The notes under the pieces were generated by a model. That model had not been told where the DNA came from, did not search any database, and saw only the letters and a program-made list of their open reading frames with translations. A program made the translations under genes and the position numbers. 33,103 nt of DNA from Desulfobulbaceae bacterium (lineage in GTDB: Bacteria; Desulfobacterota; Desulfobulbia; Desulfobulbales; Desulfobulbaceae): contig JAAYIE010000004.1 of NCBI GenBank assembly GCA_012744275.1, positions 1 through 33,103 of the forward strand, in the 5' to 3' direction. Positions 23,841-32,554 of this stretch are shown in pieces (positions within the stretch are counted from its first letter, which is position 1; each line of letters begins with the position of its first letter).

Positions 23841-25634
23841 ATGTTTTCAATCAGTGAAGAACATAATGATATTGTTATCCGTTACCGCAGGGATTCTTCC
23901 TTCAATGAGACCATGGCGATGGTTTTGGCGCAAATCCACCTGCAAAGGCAGGTGAAAGGCAGTAACGGGAGCACCGCCACTGACGCCATGCAGAAGGAAA
24001 GTCTGGTGCGGCATCTTCCTAGGGGGATTGCCCTCTTGCGCGATCCTGCCTTTAATAAAAGCACCGCCTTCAGTGAAGAAGAACGCAAGACTCTGGGGCT
24101 GAGTGGATTGCTGCCCCCGCGTGTGCACACCATTGAGGAGCAGGTACAGCGGGTTTTGGGTAACTTGGCTAAAAAATCCACCGACATGGAACGCTACGTC
24201 TTTCTCAACGGACTGCAAGACCGCAACAGCACCCTGTTTTACCGGGTGTTGCAGGAAAATATTGAGCAGCTGATGCCCATTATCTACACCCCAACCGTGG
24301 GGCAGGCCTGCTTGGAATACGGACATATTTTCCGGCGGCCGCGCGGGGTATATATATCCATCCACGACAAGGGCCATGTTGCCGAATTGCTGGCCAACTG
24401 GCCCATGAAGGATATTCGGGTTATTGTGGTAACCGATGGCGAGCGCATCCTCGGCCTGGGCGATCTTGGTGCGGACGGTATGGGAATTCCGGTGGGCAAA
24501 CTCGCCCTGTATACGGTTTGTGCAGGTATCCATCCAAACATGAGTCTGCCGGTTACGCTCGATGTTGGCACGGACAATACCCGACTGTTGAACGATCCGC
24601 TTTACATCGGCTTGCAAAGCCCGCGAGTGCGGGGAGAGGTCTACGATGAACTGGTGGATGAGTTTGTCTGGGCCGTGCAGAAAGTGTACCCTGGCGCGCT
24701 CATTCAGTTTGAAGATTTTGCCAACCGCAATGCCTTCCGCTTCTTGCAGAAATATCGGGATGCGGTCTGTTGCTTCAACGATGATATCCAGGGTACAGCC
24801 TCAGTGGCGGTAGCTGGATTTTTCTCAGCTCTTCGAAACATCGGTGGTAAACTGAGCGACCATCGTTTCCTCTTCCTCGGCGCCGGCGAAGCCGGTCTGG
24901 GTACGGGCAATCTGCTGGTTGAGGCCATGCAGGAAGAGGGCTTGACCGAGGCCGAGGCCCGCGAGCACTGCTGGTATTTCGACTCTACAGGGCTGGTGGT
25001 GCAGTCGCGGGATGATTTGAACGAGGAGAAGCGCCGCTTTGCCCATGCGCATCCCTTTGTCGATTCTTTCAAGACCGCGGTGGAGATGCTGCGACCCAGG
25101 GCCATTGTGGGTGTTTCCGGTCAGCCGCAGCAGTTCAGCCGCGAGGTACTGGAAGCCATGGCGCAAGTGAACGAGCAACCGATTGTTTTTGCCCTGTCCA
25201 ACCCAACCTCCAAATCGGAGTGCACCGCTGAAGAAGCCTACATGTGGACAGGCGGCCGTGCACTGTTTGCCAGTGGCAGCCCCTTTGCACCGGTACAGGT
25301 CAGGGGAGAAACCCGCTACCCAATGCAGGGAAATAACGTATACATTTTTCCTGGGGTCGGTATGGGAGTGCTGGCCTGCGGAGCCAAGCGCATTAGTGAC
25401 CGCATGTTTCTGGTGGCAGCCAAAGCGGTGGCTGCAGCGGTTTCAGCCGAGGATTTACGGCAGGGTCGGCTGTATCCGCCGGTGCCGAAGGTGCGGGAGG
25501 TTTCTCTGGATGTTGCGGTGGCTGTGGCAAAGGAAGCCTATGCCAGCGACTTGGCCTCGTGTCCGCAGCCGGACGACCTGCGCCAGTACATAGGCGAGTT
25601 GATGTACCAACCAGTGTACCGCAGCTACGTGTGA
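23841..25634 (+). CDS. maeA: NAD-type malic enzyme (597 aa)
   Basis: Oxidative decarboxylation of malate to pyruvate. Counted from the ATG at 23841, Tyr149 (IIYTPTVGQAC) and Lys220 (IPVGKLALY) are 71 residues apart, as are the catalytic Tyr112 and Lys183 of human mitochondrial NAD malic enzyme. The metal ligands are Glu291, Asp292 and Asp315 (FEDFANRNAF, NDDIQGTA). The dinucleotide loop is FLGAGEAGLG (346-355). The large-subunit type (about 560-600 residues) matches E. coli MaeA. About 60 residues before the core are an extra N-terminal segment. I preferred 23841 over the frame start at 23529 because the upstream part is unlike the family. Confidence 0.9.
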   Translation: MFSISEEHNDIVIRYRRDSSFNETMAMVLAQIHLQRQVKGSNGSTATDAMQKESLVRHLPRGIALLRDPAFNKSTAFSEEERKTLGLSGLLPPRVHTIEEQVQRVLGNLAKKSTDMERYVFLNGLQDRNSTLFYRVLQENIEQLMPIIYTPTVGQACLEYGHIFRRPRGVYISIHDKGHVAELLANWPMKDIRVIVVTDGERILGLGDLGADGMGIPVGKLALYTVCAGIHPNMSLPVTLDVGTDNTRLLNDPLYIGLQSPRVRGEVYDELVDEFVWAVQKVYPGALIQFEDFANRNAFRFLQKYRDAVCCFNDDIQGTASVAVAGFFSALRNIGGKLSDHRFLFLGAGEAGLGTGNLLVEAMQEEGLTEAEAREHCWYFDSTGLVVQSRDDLNEEKRRFAHAHPFVDSFKTAVEMLRPRAIVGVSGQPQQFSREVLEAMAQVNEQPIVFALSNPTSKSECTAEEAYMWTGGRALFASGSPFAPVQVRGETRYPMQGNNVYIFPGVGMGVLACGAKRISDRMFLVAAKAVAAAVSAEDLRQGRLYPPVPKVREVSLDVAVAVAKEAYASDLASCPQPDDLRQYIGELMYQPVYRSYV

Positions 25635-25758
25635 TTCCAGCTCCCTATTACGGCGCCCTCGGTGCTGGCATCTTGGTATCGGCGAATCCTCCGAAGCGCA
25701 CCATCGTACCACAGGATGCAACGCTGTGTATGTGCCGATACCTGTTTGGATTCTTTCT

Positions 25759-25786
25759 GGGCTCTAGAGCACATGCTCGAGAGCCC
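25759..25786. terminator. Hairpin between convergent malic enzyme and activase genes
   Basis: The arms 25759-25770 and 25775-25786 pair at 11 of 12 positions around ACAT. No T run follows on either strand, so it is not a classical intrinsic terminator. It may still mark the transcript ends of the two convergent genes. Confidence 0.4.
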
Positions 25787-25805
25787 GCTGACAGGCTGCC
25801 GCTTG

Positions 25806-26468
25806 TTAGGGATATTTCACTAGCTTCGCGCTCATCAGGTCCTGCAGTCCTTCCAGCAGGACAAAACGGCCCAGCAGGTGCACCTTGCAGGGCAGGCAGG
25901 CAACAAAGAGCGGGTTGGCGCAGAGACCACCGGACAAATACAGCTCTTCTGGAGCACCGGCAAAGCGGTGGGCATTGAGGGCTATGCCACGCACAAAGCG
26001 GGCCACCGCCTCTTCCTCTGAGCTGCCCTGCACCACCGCATCGAAAATGTGGCTCATGCCTAAGACGCCGCAGGTTATGGAAAAGCCGCTGGTGGGTACG
26101 GCCATGGTGCTATAGTCGAGCTCGTAGTAGGTGGCCAGAAGTTCTATGGTAAAACCCATCGAAGCTCCGCACTCCGCGTTCCAGCCCATATCCACCACCT
26201 TGCCTCCGGCAAAGCGTACAAACTTGAGGTCGCGACTGCCGCAGTCCAAAAGGACAAAATTTTTATCTGCGATGAGTCTGCAGCCGCCCCGAGCCAGGGC
26301 ACTTAGCTCGTTCATGGCTCGTTTACTCCGGCGTACGGCATTGTGGCCAGTGCCCAGATCTGCCAGGAAATCGGATGGCAGATCACGGCTGGCGATAATG
26401 TGCGGCTTTTCGTCGCGCTCGGTATCCAGCAGTTTACAGTAGGTGGTGCCAAAATCCGCCAATAACAT
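25806..26468 (-). CDS. BadF/HgdC-family activase of 2-hydroxyacyl-CoA dehydratase type (220 aa)
   Basis: An ASKHA-fold ATPase. Phosphate-1 loop ADFGTTYCKLLD (about 4-15), phosphate-2 segment LLDCGSRDLKFV (73-84) and the C-terminal adenosine motif YLSGGLCANP. Cys100 (NAECGASMG) and Cys133 (SITCGVLG) correspond to the two cysteines by which the HgdC dimer holds one [4Fe-4S] cluster (Cys127 and Cys166 in the Acidaminococcus enzyme). Such activases inject a low-potential electron into a dehydratase or reductase at the cost of ATP. No HgdA/HgdB-type dehydratase is present in the window; the upstream gene is an unknown partner. The protein is shorter than usual (about 260). Confidence 0.85.
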   Translation of the reverse strand: MLLADFGTTYCKLLDTERDEKPHIIASRDLPSDFLADLGTGHNAVRRSKRAMNELSALARGGCRLIADKNFVLLDCGSRDLKFVRFAGGKVVDMGWNAECGASMGFTIELLATYYELDYSTMAVPTSGFSITCGVLGMSHIFDAVVQGSSEEEAVARFVRGIALNAHRFAGAPEELYLSGGLCANPLFVACLPCKVHLLGRFVLLEGLQDLMSAKLVKYP

Positions 26469-26478
26469 CAGGAAGGCA

Positions 26479-27234
26479 TCAGGTGGCAGTGGTTACAGAG
26501 ATGGGGACACCGGACAATTCAAGAAAGGCCTCGATTTTTGCCCGGGCCGAATTGCTGGGGCTGACGTCACAGTCAATCACCAGGGCCTGGGGATGCTGGC
26601 GGCCAAGGTGCTGCGCCAAGGCTGCCTTGGCGCAGAAGGACTGGGTGAAAAAGACCGTGGGCAGATCTGGGTTGAACTGTTTTTCCAAATCCAGATTGGC
26701 CGGGGTCTTGTTTTCCATGCACCGGGTCCAGCCGAAGACATGGGTTTGTTCCGGAAAGGAGCGTAGCAGGGCAAAATCCCTCGGCGGCACGCCCCAAAAA
26801 CCGCAAAGAGGTGCGCAGGCCGGACGCACCTGATGGGGGCTTGCCCGCTGCACGCTCCTTGTGATCTGGGCAATTTTTTCCTCCAGGGGCATGGCGGTGG
26901 TGCACAGGGGAAAACCAAAGGCTGTTTGGTCTTCGTTGCGGGTGCGGTGGATGGGAATGGTGAGCATGCCCTCCAGCGCCTCTGCAATGTACAGGGCTGC
27001 ATCGCATTTTCCGGGACCCACGTCGATGAAGATCCGATCCAGTTGCAGATGCATGCAGTTAAGCACCACGGTACGCAGGATGGCGCAATACACCCGGGGC
27101 GCCCAGGTGGCGCTTTGATCAATCGGGGCGCGTACCTGCGGTTCATCCAGGTCGAATATAAGCGCCTCCTGCCGGTTGAGTTCGGCAATTGCTGACAGCG
27201 GGGGAACACCCACAATACCGACCCGCTCCTGCAT
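26479..27234 (-). CDS. Uncharacterised Cys-containing protein, partner of the activase (251 aa)
   Basis: I do not recognise this family. The N-terminus has an IVGVPPLSAIAELN start and a LDRIFIDVGPGKCDAALYIAEALEG segment with the look of an alpha/beta domain. Cys140 and Cys144 (PACAPLCGFWGVPP), Cys172 (GWTRCMENKTPAN) and Cys201 (FTQSFCAKAAL) could bind a metal or an Fe-S cluster, which would suit an electron acceptor of the adjacent activase. There is no signal peptide or membrane segment. Its ATG overlaps the lptG stop by one base (TGATG) and the activase starts 10 bases after its stop, so the three genes should be co-translated. Confidence 0.8.
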   Translation of the reverse strand: MQERVGIVGVPPLSAIAELNRQEALIFDLDEPQVRAPIDQSATWAPRVYCAILRTVVLNCMHLQLDRIFIDVGPGKCDAALYIAEALEGMLTIPIHRTRNEDQTAFGFPLCTTAMPLEEKIAQITRSVQRASPHQVRPACAPLCGFWGVPPRDFALLRSFPEQTHVFGWTRCMENKTPANLDLEKQFNPDLPTVFFTQSFCAKAALAQHLGRQHPQALVIDCDVSPSNSARAKIEAFLELSGVPISVTTAT

Positions 27235-28331
27235 CAGATATCCTCACGCAGCAAAAAAAACAGCCCGGCAACGCCCACCACCACATGCACGCTGACGGCA
27301 GCAACAAGCGGGTTGATATAATTAGCCTTGGCAAGAGATTGCAGGGTCGCCCAAAGACCCCAGCAGAGAAAGGCCATACCACAGCTCACGGGCACAGCCA
27401 GGGAAAGATCGCGCCCCCATTTCCGGTATACGATAAGCAGAAGCGGCAGACCCAAGAGCAAGAGGGGGAATCCCAGTGTGGTGTAGGAGATACGACCGAA
27501 AAACTCGGCCCAGGCCCTGTTGCTCTCTTCAGGTGAGTTCTGATTCTTTGTTTCCCGATACAACTCCACCAGCGATAGCTCCATGCTTCGGTAGGCCGGT
27601 ACAAAAAAACTATCCGGTGTTTCAGGAAATGCCAGCCATTTTCCCTGAAACACTTCAGTGCTGTATCTTTCAGGGCCGCTTTTGTTCTGCACCTGGCCCT
27701 GCACCAGTGCCCATTGCTTGTTTTGCCAGCCTGCTATCCGAGAGGAAATGATGGAGTCCAGCTCGTAGTTTTTATCCCAGGTACTGTAGGAAAAAAAATA
27801 GAAGAGGGATTCACGCGGGTTAGGCCTCATGAAAGAATAAAAGCCCTCTTTACCCCGATAGTAGTACCTGCCATTGCGGTAGATGCCCAAGGATACCCGG
27901 CCCTGTACCTCCTTGTTCCAGATCTCATTGGTGACCGACACTGTTCTGGGCAACACCCATTGGGACAGAGCCAGAAAAAAGAGGATGCACACCATACCTG
28001 CAGCCACAATCGGAGCGACTATTTTACGTAAAGGGATACCGCAGGATTTCAGTGCGATTAGTTCGTTGGTGTGATTGAGTACCCCTAGGGTAATGACGCC
28101 GGCAAGAAGCACACAGACCGGACTCATCTGCTCAACGATGAAGGGAATATTGAGGATGAAAAATTTCAAAATCAGTCCTGCGGATTTACCTTTTTCCAGA
28201 AAATTATCGATTTTTTCAAAAAAATCGATGAGCAGGTAGAGGGAAATAAGCGCGGCAAAAAGCATGCCTAGGTTGCGCAGGAAATGCTTAAGGATATAGC
28301 GATTCAGCAGCACGGTATATTCAGGGATCAA
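27234..28331 (-). CDS. lptG: LptG/LptF-family lipopolysaccharide export permease (365 aa)
   Basis: An inner-membrane component of the Lpt transporter that moves LPS from the inner membrane to the cell surface. Typical features are LNRYILKHFLRNLGMLF at the start, membrane segments at about 18-36, 70-85 and 100-125, the large periplasmic region (about 130-275) and three C-terminal membrane segments (285-365). NHTNELIALKSCGIPLRKI is the coupling helix that meets the LptB ATPase. Only one copy is present, while an LptF partner is not in the window. The start is probably TTG at 28331; a GTG six codons later is possible. An LPS outer membrane is thereby indicated. Confidence 0.88.
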   Translation of the reverse strand: MIPEYTVLLNRYILKHFLRNLGMLFAALISLYLLIDFFEKIDNFLEKGKSAGLILKFFILNIPFIVEQMSPVCVLLAGVITLGVLNHTNELIALKSCGIPLRKIVAPIVAAGMVCILFFLALSQWVLPRTVSVTNEIWNKEVQGRVSLGIYRNGRYYYRGKEGFYSFMRPNPRESLFYFFSYSTWDKNYELDSIISSRIAGWQNKQWALVQGQVQNKSGPERYSTEVFQGKWLAFPETPDSFFVPAYRSMELSLVELYRETKNQNSPEESNRAWAEFFGRISYTTLGFPLLLLGLPLLLIVYRKWGRDLSLAVPVSCGMAFLCWGLWATLQSLAKANYINPLVAAVSVHVVVGVAGLFFLLREDI

Positions 28332-28635
28332 CTAAGGATAAGATAATGGGGCCATTGCAACTATCAACAAGTGCGGGACAATACTTAGCAGCAGTTGCTG
28401 CGCCCGCGATCAGGCGTTGTATTTAAACCCTTGGCGATGAACCTTTCTACGGGTTCTTGTTTCGGGAGTCAAGCCAGATTAGCAAGGTGTTTCCAGGGAG
28501 AGGAAGCTTCTCAATTTACCGCTTCTATGGTAGCTTTACGTAAAGCCTTATGGATAGAAGAGGGAGTGCGTTCGCACGAAAAACACATCAACGCCCTGCA
28601 CTTCCTGACCCAATCGCGCATACTACTTCCTTTTT
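28332..28635. other. Intergenic stretch between lptG and the DHH gene
   Basis: These 304 bases separate divergent genes and must hold both promoters. No protein gene with a sound start, no RNA gene and no clear promoter was recognised. A purine-rich tract (GGGAGAGGAAGC) is at about 28496-28507. Confidence 0.5.
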
Positions 28636-29703
28636 ATGGCCCCTACCACACCGAAACGGCTGGAAAAGATAGCACACAACAATATTACTTGCAGCCCCAG
28701 CAAGAATTCGGCGCTGGCGCGCCTGCAGGGTTTATGGGCGTTGTTTGAACGCTCTGATGCGGTGCTCATTGTGATCAATGCCGATCCAGATGCCTTGGCT
28801 TCGGCCATGGCCCTGAAGAGACTCTTGAGCTACCGGGTACAGAGCGTCACTATCGGTTATCCGAACGAAATTCGCCGATTAAACAATATTACCATGGTAG
28901 AGCGCTTGAAAATACCCATTGAGCGCCTCCACACCTTGGCTGGCAGGGAGTTCAGTAAGCGCATTCTCGTTGACTCCCAACCCAACCATTTGCCTGTTTT
29001 TGCGAAGATGACCTTCACAGCCGTGATTGATCACCATCCGATCACCACTGGATGGAACGCGGATTTTATCGATATCCGGCCCGGATATGGAGCAGTATCC
29101 TCCATCATGGTGGAATATCTGCGCGCGGCCAATATTAAACCGTCAGTTGCGTTGGCTACAGCGCTCTACTACGGTATCAAGGTGGATACCCAGAATTTCC
29201 GTCGGCAGACCGTGCAGCCTGCCGACGGTATTAGTTTCCGCTACCTGTTCAATATTGCTAATATAAATTTGGTGCGCAAGTTTGAACTGACCGCACTGCG
29301 CCGCTCAGAACTGCGCTACTTTCGCATAGCACTCGCCGAGGTGAAAAGCAGCAAGGGTAAGGCTTTTGCTCATCTGGGCAAGGTAAGTACTCCCGATATC
29401 ATTGTGATTATAGCAGATTTTTTTAATCATGTGGAGGGGTTCGATTGGGTGCTTGTTTCCGGTCAGCATAACGACAAGCTGGTAGTTATATTTCGTTGCG
29501 ACGGGTATCGAAAAAATGCTGGCAAGTTGGCCAAAAAAATGTTTGCCCAGCTTGGCTCCGCCGGCGGGCACCGGGAAGCCGCCCGGGCGGAGGTGCCCTT
29601 GAAGAATCTGCTGTTGAAGGAAGGCGCCGAGTTCACTACCCAGACCCTCATTCGTCTGGCCTCCCAATTTGAGAAAAAACCGGCAACAGGCCAGGCAAAA
29701 TGA
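28636..29703 (+). CDS. DHH-family phosphoesterase, NrnA/RecJ-like (355 aa)
   Basis: DHH proteins hydrolyse nano-RNA, cyclic dinucleotide-derived pApA or related phosphodiesters with Mn2+. Motif I is NADPDALASA with Asp50 and Asp52, motif II VDSQP with Asp113, motif III IDHHP with Asp132-His133-His134, and the DHHA1 domain has SAGGHREAA with the GGH at 309-311. In motif I the usual first histidine is not present (Val46 at that place), so metal binding may differ from RecJ. The ATG at 28636 lacks a clear ribosome site. It is followed after 139 bases by glgC. Nuclease versus phosphatase activity cannot be told. Confidence 0.85.
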   Translation: MAPTTPKRLEKIAHNNITCSPSKNSALARLQGLWALFERSDAVLIVINADPDALASAMALKRLLSYRVQSVTIGYPNEIRRLNNITMVERLKIPIERLHTLAGREFSKRILVDSQPNHLPVFAKMTFTAVIDHHPITTGWNADFIDIRPGYGAVSSIMVEYLRAANIKPSVALATALYYGIKVDTQNFRRQTVQPADGISFRYLFNIANINLVRKFELTALRRSELRYFRIALAEVKSSKGKAFAHLGKVSTPDIIVIIADFFNHVEGFDWVLVSGQHNDKLVVIFRCDGYRKNAGKLAKKMFAQLGSAGGHREAARAEVPLKNLLLKEGAEFTTQTLIRLASQFEKKPATGQAK

Positions 29704-29726
29704 GATATACCCGTAGATTTTAGCTC

Positions 29727-29756
29727 TTGCAATGCGGGAAATGTAAAGATAATAAT
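29727..29756 (+). promoter_or_regulatory. Sigma70-type promoter before the glgC pair
   Basis: TTGCAA at 29727-29732, an 18-base spacer and AATAAT at 29751-29756 (four or five of six matches in each box). It lies 87 bases upstream of the first GlgC start, in the gap after the DHH gene. A transcript from the DHH gene could also read through. Confidence 0.4.
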
Positions 29757-29842
29757 GAAATACAATCATCCTGCAGCCGCGCTTTTTGAAGGGATATTCC
29801 ATTATCTGGCAGCGGTTGCCCCTATCTGTGAGGCGGTGCCGT

Positions 29843-31099
29843 ATGAATCGACCTTCTATTTTGGCGATGGTGCTGGCCGGAGGCCGTGTTGATGAACTTG
29901 GGGTGCTGACGCACTACCGGCCCAAATCCGCAGTTCCATTTGGTGGTTACGCCAGAGTTATTGACTTCGCTCTTTCCAACCTGCTCCATTCCGGCATAGA
30001 GCGGGTTGCCATCCTCAGCCAGTATCGATCTTATTCTCTAATCAACCATATAGGTACCGGCGCTGCCTGGGATATGACAGGCCGAAGCCGTGGCATTTCC
30101 ATCCTGCCGCCCTTCAAAGACTACAGCAATCCGCACTGGTATCGGGGTTCTGCTGACTCTGTGTTTCAGAATCTGGATTTCATCCGCCACTATAATCCTT
30201 CATTGGTGCTGATTCTCTCGGGTGATCATATCTACCAGATGGACTACAGCAGGATGATCCGATACCACTACGACCAAGATGCTGATCTGACCGCTGCATT
30301 TGTCAAAGTGCCTATTGGGTCAGCGTCCCGGTTCGGCGTGGCCGAGATTGCCGATGACAGCCCCTATGGCGGCAGAGTGCTTAGTTATGATGAAAAACCG
30401 GACAATCCGAAGCACACCAACGCCTCACTTACCCTGTTCTGTTTCAAGCCCTCTGTGTTGGTGGATGTGTTGAAGCAGAACCAGCACGCCGAATCCTATG
30501 AGTTCGGCCGCGACATCATCCCCTTGATGATGCAGCAGAACTACAAGGTATATGGTTACAATTTCAAGGGTTATTGGGGCTATACCAAAACCATTGATGA
30601 GTACTGGCAGACCTCTATGGATCTCCTCGGGCCGGAACCCAAAATCAATATGGAGGCCTGGGGCATTCGCACCAACCTGCACCACCGGGATATTGCCAAT
30701 CGACAACCGGTCAAGATCGGTTCCCGAGGCAAGTTGTCCAACTCCTTGGTTTACGACGGCAGTGTAATTGAGGGCACGGTGCGCAACTCCATTGTTTTTC
30801 CGGGTGTCCATGTACGTAGTGGTGCCGAAATAAACAATTCTATCATTTTTTTTGACAACATCGTACATGAAGGTGTCCGCATGAACCGGGTGGTCAGCGA
30901 TGTGGACACGGTTTACAACCGGGGTGTTGTGATTGGCACACCCGACGAAGATGGTGTAGGCAGTCCGGTCACAGTGATGGGATCGCGCAACATTGTTCCC
31001 GCCGGGATGGCTATAGGCAGTGGTTGCGTGATCGCACCGGGCCTACCCGCCGCTTCCTGGCCCGAGCAACACGTGCAAGACGGGGAGACACTGCAATGA
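29843..31099 (+). CDS. GlgC paralogue with altered nucleotide loop (418 aa)
   Basis: A member of the ADP-glucose pyrophosphorylase family: PFGGYARVIDFALSNLLHSGI, ILSGDHIYQMDY with the catalytic Asp, YDEKP with the glucose-1-phosphate lysine, and a left-handed beta-helix tail (SNSLVYDGSVIEGTVRNSIVF). The nucleotide loop is LAGGRVDELGVLTHYRPKSAVPF instead of the usual LAGGxGSRLxxLTxxRAKPAVPF: the Arg of the GGxGxRL motif is lost and KP becomes KS. The ASMGIY segment is replaced by ASLTLF. This points to a regulatory or differently specific subunit. The start is the ATG at 29843, with GAGGCGG upstream. The gene overlaps the next by four bases. Confidence 0.85.
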   Translation: MNRPSILAMVLAGGRVDELGVLTHYRPKSAVPFGGYARVIDFALSNLLHSGIERVAILSQYRSYSLINHIGTGAAWDMTGRSRGISILPPFKDYSNPHWYRGSADSVFQNLDFIRHYNPSLVLILSGDHIYQMDYSRMIRYHYDQDADLTAAFVKVPIGSASRFGVAEIADDSPYGGRVLSYDEKPDNPKHTNASLTLFCFKPSVLVDVLKQNQHAESYEFGRDIIPLMMQQNYKVYGYNFKGYWGYTKTIDEYWQTSMDLLGPEPKINMEAWGIRTNLHHRDIANRQPVKIGSRGKLSNSLVYDGSVIEGTVRNSIVFPGVHVRSGAEINNSIIFFDNIVHEGVRMNRVVSDVDTVYNRGVVIGTPDEDGVGSPVTVMGSRNIVPAGMAIGSGCVIAPGLPAASWPEQHVQDGETLQ

Positions 31100-32364
31100 G
31101 AGAAAGTGGCGATGCCTTGGTTCTTCTTCTGGCGGGCGGCATAGGCAGCCGTTTGAATCTTTTGGTTGGACACCGGGCCAAACCGGCTGTCCCTTTTGGT
31201 GGCCTGTATCGAATTATTGATTTTAGCCTTTCCAATGTCATGAATTCTGGCCTGAACCGGGTGGGCGTGCTGACCCAGTACAAACCGCTCTCCCTGATGG
31301 CCCACATCGGTAGCGGCGAGGCTTGGGATTTTACCGGTCGTACCCGCGGGGTCAAGATTTTGCCACCACGTACCGGCGAAAAAGATTCTGACTGGTACAA
31401 GGGGACTGCCGATGCCATTCGACAAAACATTGATTTTGTGGAGAATAATCCGGCGGACCAGGTAATAATCCTATCGGGTGATCATATCTACCGCATGGAC
31501 TTTGATGCCATGCTTGCCTATCATCAGCACAAAAAGGCGGATGTCACCATCGGTATGATGGTTGTACCGAGGCGGGATATCCACCAGTTTGGCGCTGGCA
31601 TTGTCGATGCGGAAAACCGCATTGTCGACTGGGAGGAAAAACCAGCCATTCCCAGGACTAATCTAGCCTCCATGGGAATTTATGTTTTCGAAACCAGCTA
31701 CCTGCTGCGCACCTTGGCCCAAGATAGAGAGGAGGTGGATTTTGGCATGCACATCATCCCCAGGGCTATTAATGAGGACCGGGTGTTTGCCTACCCCTTC
31801 TACGGATATTGGCGTGATGTCGGCACCATTCAGGCGTACTGGGAAGCTAATATGGACGTTTTGCGCTCCGGTTCGGGTATCTCGCCCGAGGAATGGGAGA
31901 TCCGCTCCAACCCCGAATATGGCGACCGGCCCATGGACAGGCAGGCAGCGCGTTTCGTAGCGGGATGCGATGTGCGTTCGTCCATGATTTCAGCAGGCTG
32001 TATTATTGAAGGCACGGTCACCAACTCAGTGTTGTCACCAGGCGTGTGGGTGCGAAAAGGGGCCAGGGTGCACAATTCGGTTGTTTTTCACGATTCGATT
32101 ATTGAAGAGAATGCCGTAGTTGATTTGGCCGTTTGCGACAAGCGGGTATACGTCAATGCTGGAGCGGTGGTAGGCCATGGCGAACAACTACATGTGGCTA
32201 ATAAACTTTTTCCTAAGCACTTGTACACAGGAATCACCCTAGTGGGAAAAGAAGCAAGGATTCCCCCCAATGCCCAGATTGGACGAAACTGCCGCATTAA
32301 TTTCGGCTTTAATGGGTGTGATTTCAACGGTAGCCGGGAACTCCCGGACGGAGAGTCCGCATAA
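31096..32364 (+). CDS. glgC: Glucose-1-phosphate adenylyltransferase (422 aa)
   Basis: Makes ADP-glucose from ATP and glucose 1-phosphate, the committed step of bacterial glycogen synthesis. The nucleotide loop LLAGGIGSRLNLLVGHRAKPAVPF is canonical, as are ILSGDHIYRMDF, WEEKP (glucose-1-phosphate lysine), NLASMGIYVF and GYWRDVGTI. The C-terminal beta-helix is complete. The ATG at 31096 overlaps the previous stop (ATGA), and GGGGAG lies upstream, so the two paralogues are made in a fixed ratio. This one has an intact active site and is the likely catalytic subunit. Confidence 0.93.
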   Translation: MRESGDALVLLLAGGIGSRLNLLVGHRAKPAVPFGGLYRIIDFSLSNVMNSGLNRVGVLTQYKPLSLMAHIGSGEAWDFTGRTRGVKILPPRTGEKDSDWYKGTADAIRQNIDFVENNPADQVIILSGDHIYRMDFDAMLAYHQHKKADVTIGMMVVPRRDIHQFGAGIVDAENRIVDWEEKPAIPRTNLASMGIYVFETSYLLRTLAQDREEVDFGMHIIPRAINEDRVFAYPFYGYWRDVGTIQAYWEANMDVLRSGSGISPEEWEIRSNPEYGDRPMDRQAARFVAGCDVRSSMISAGCIIEGTVTNSVLSPGVWVRKGARVHNSVVFHDSIIEENAVVDLAVCDKRVYVNAGAVVGHGEQLHVANKLFPKHLYTGITLVGKEARIPPNAQIGRNCRINFGFNGCDFNGSRELPDGESA

Positions 32365-32499
32365 ACGACTACGGGTAAGAAAGGAGGTTAGGGCAAGAGC
32401 GCACAGTGTGGGGTTGGTCACAGTTTCCCCGGCAAATATGCCTCGCACCTGATAGGATGAGATTTTGTTGCCCTGGATCGTTGATTATGGTTAATTCCT

Positions 32500-32536
32500 G
32501 CTTCCTTCGCTTACGGGGGAAGTTACCTTTTTGATC
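32500..32536 (+). terminator. Possible weak terminator between glgC and tRNA-Arg
   Basis: CTTCC and GGAAG can pair across about 12 bases, followed shortly by CCTTTTTG. The stem is short and the T run is displaced by a few bases. It lies about 140 bases after the glgC stop; no better terminator is visible. Confidence 0.3.
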
Positions 32537-32554
32537 TGGATCTCTCGCCATATT

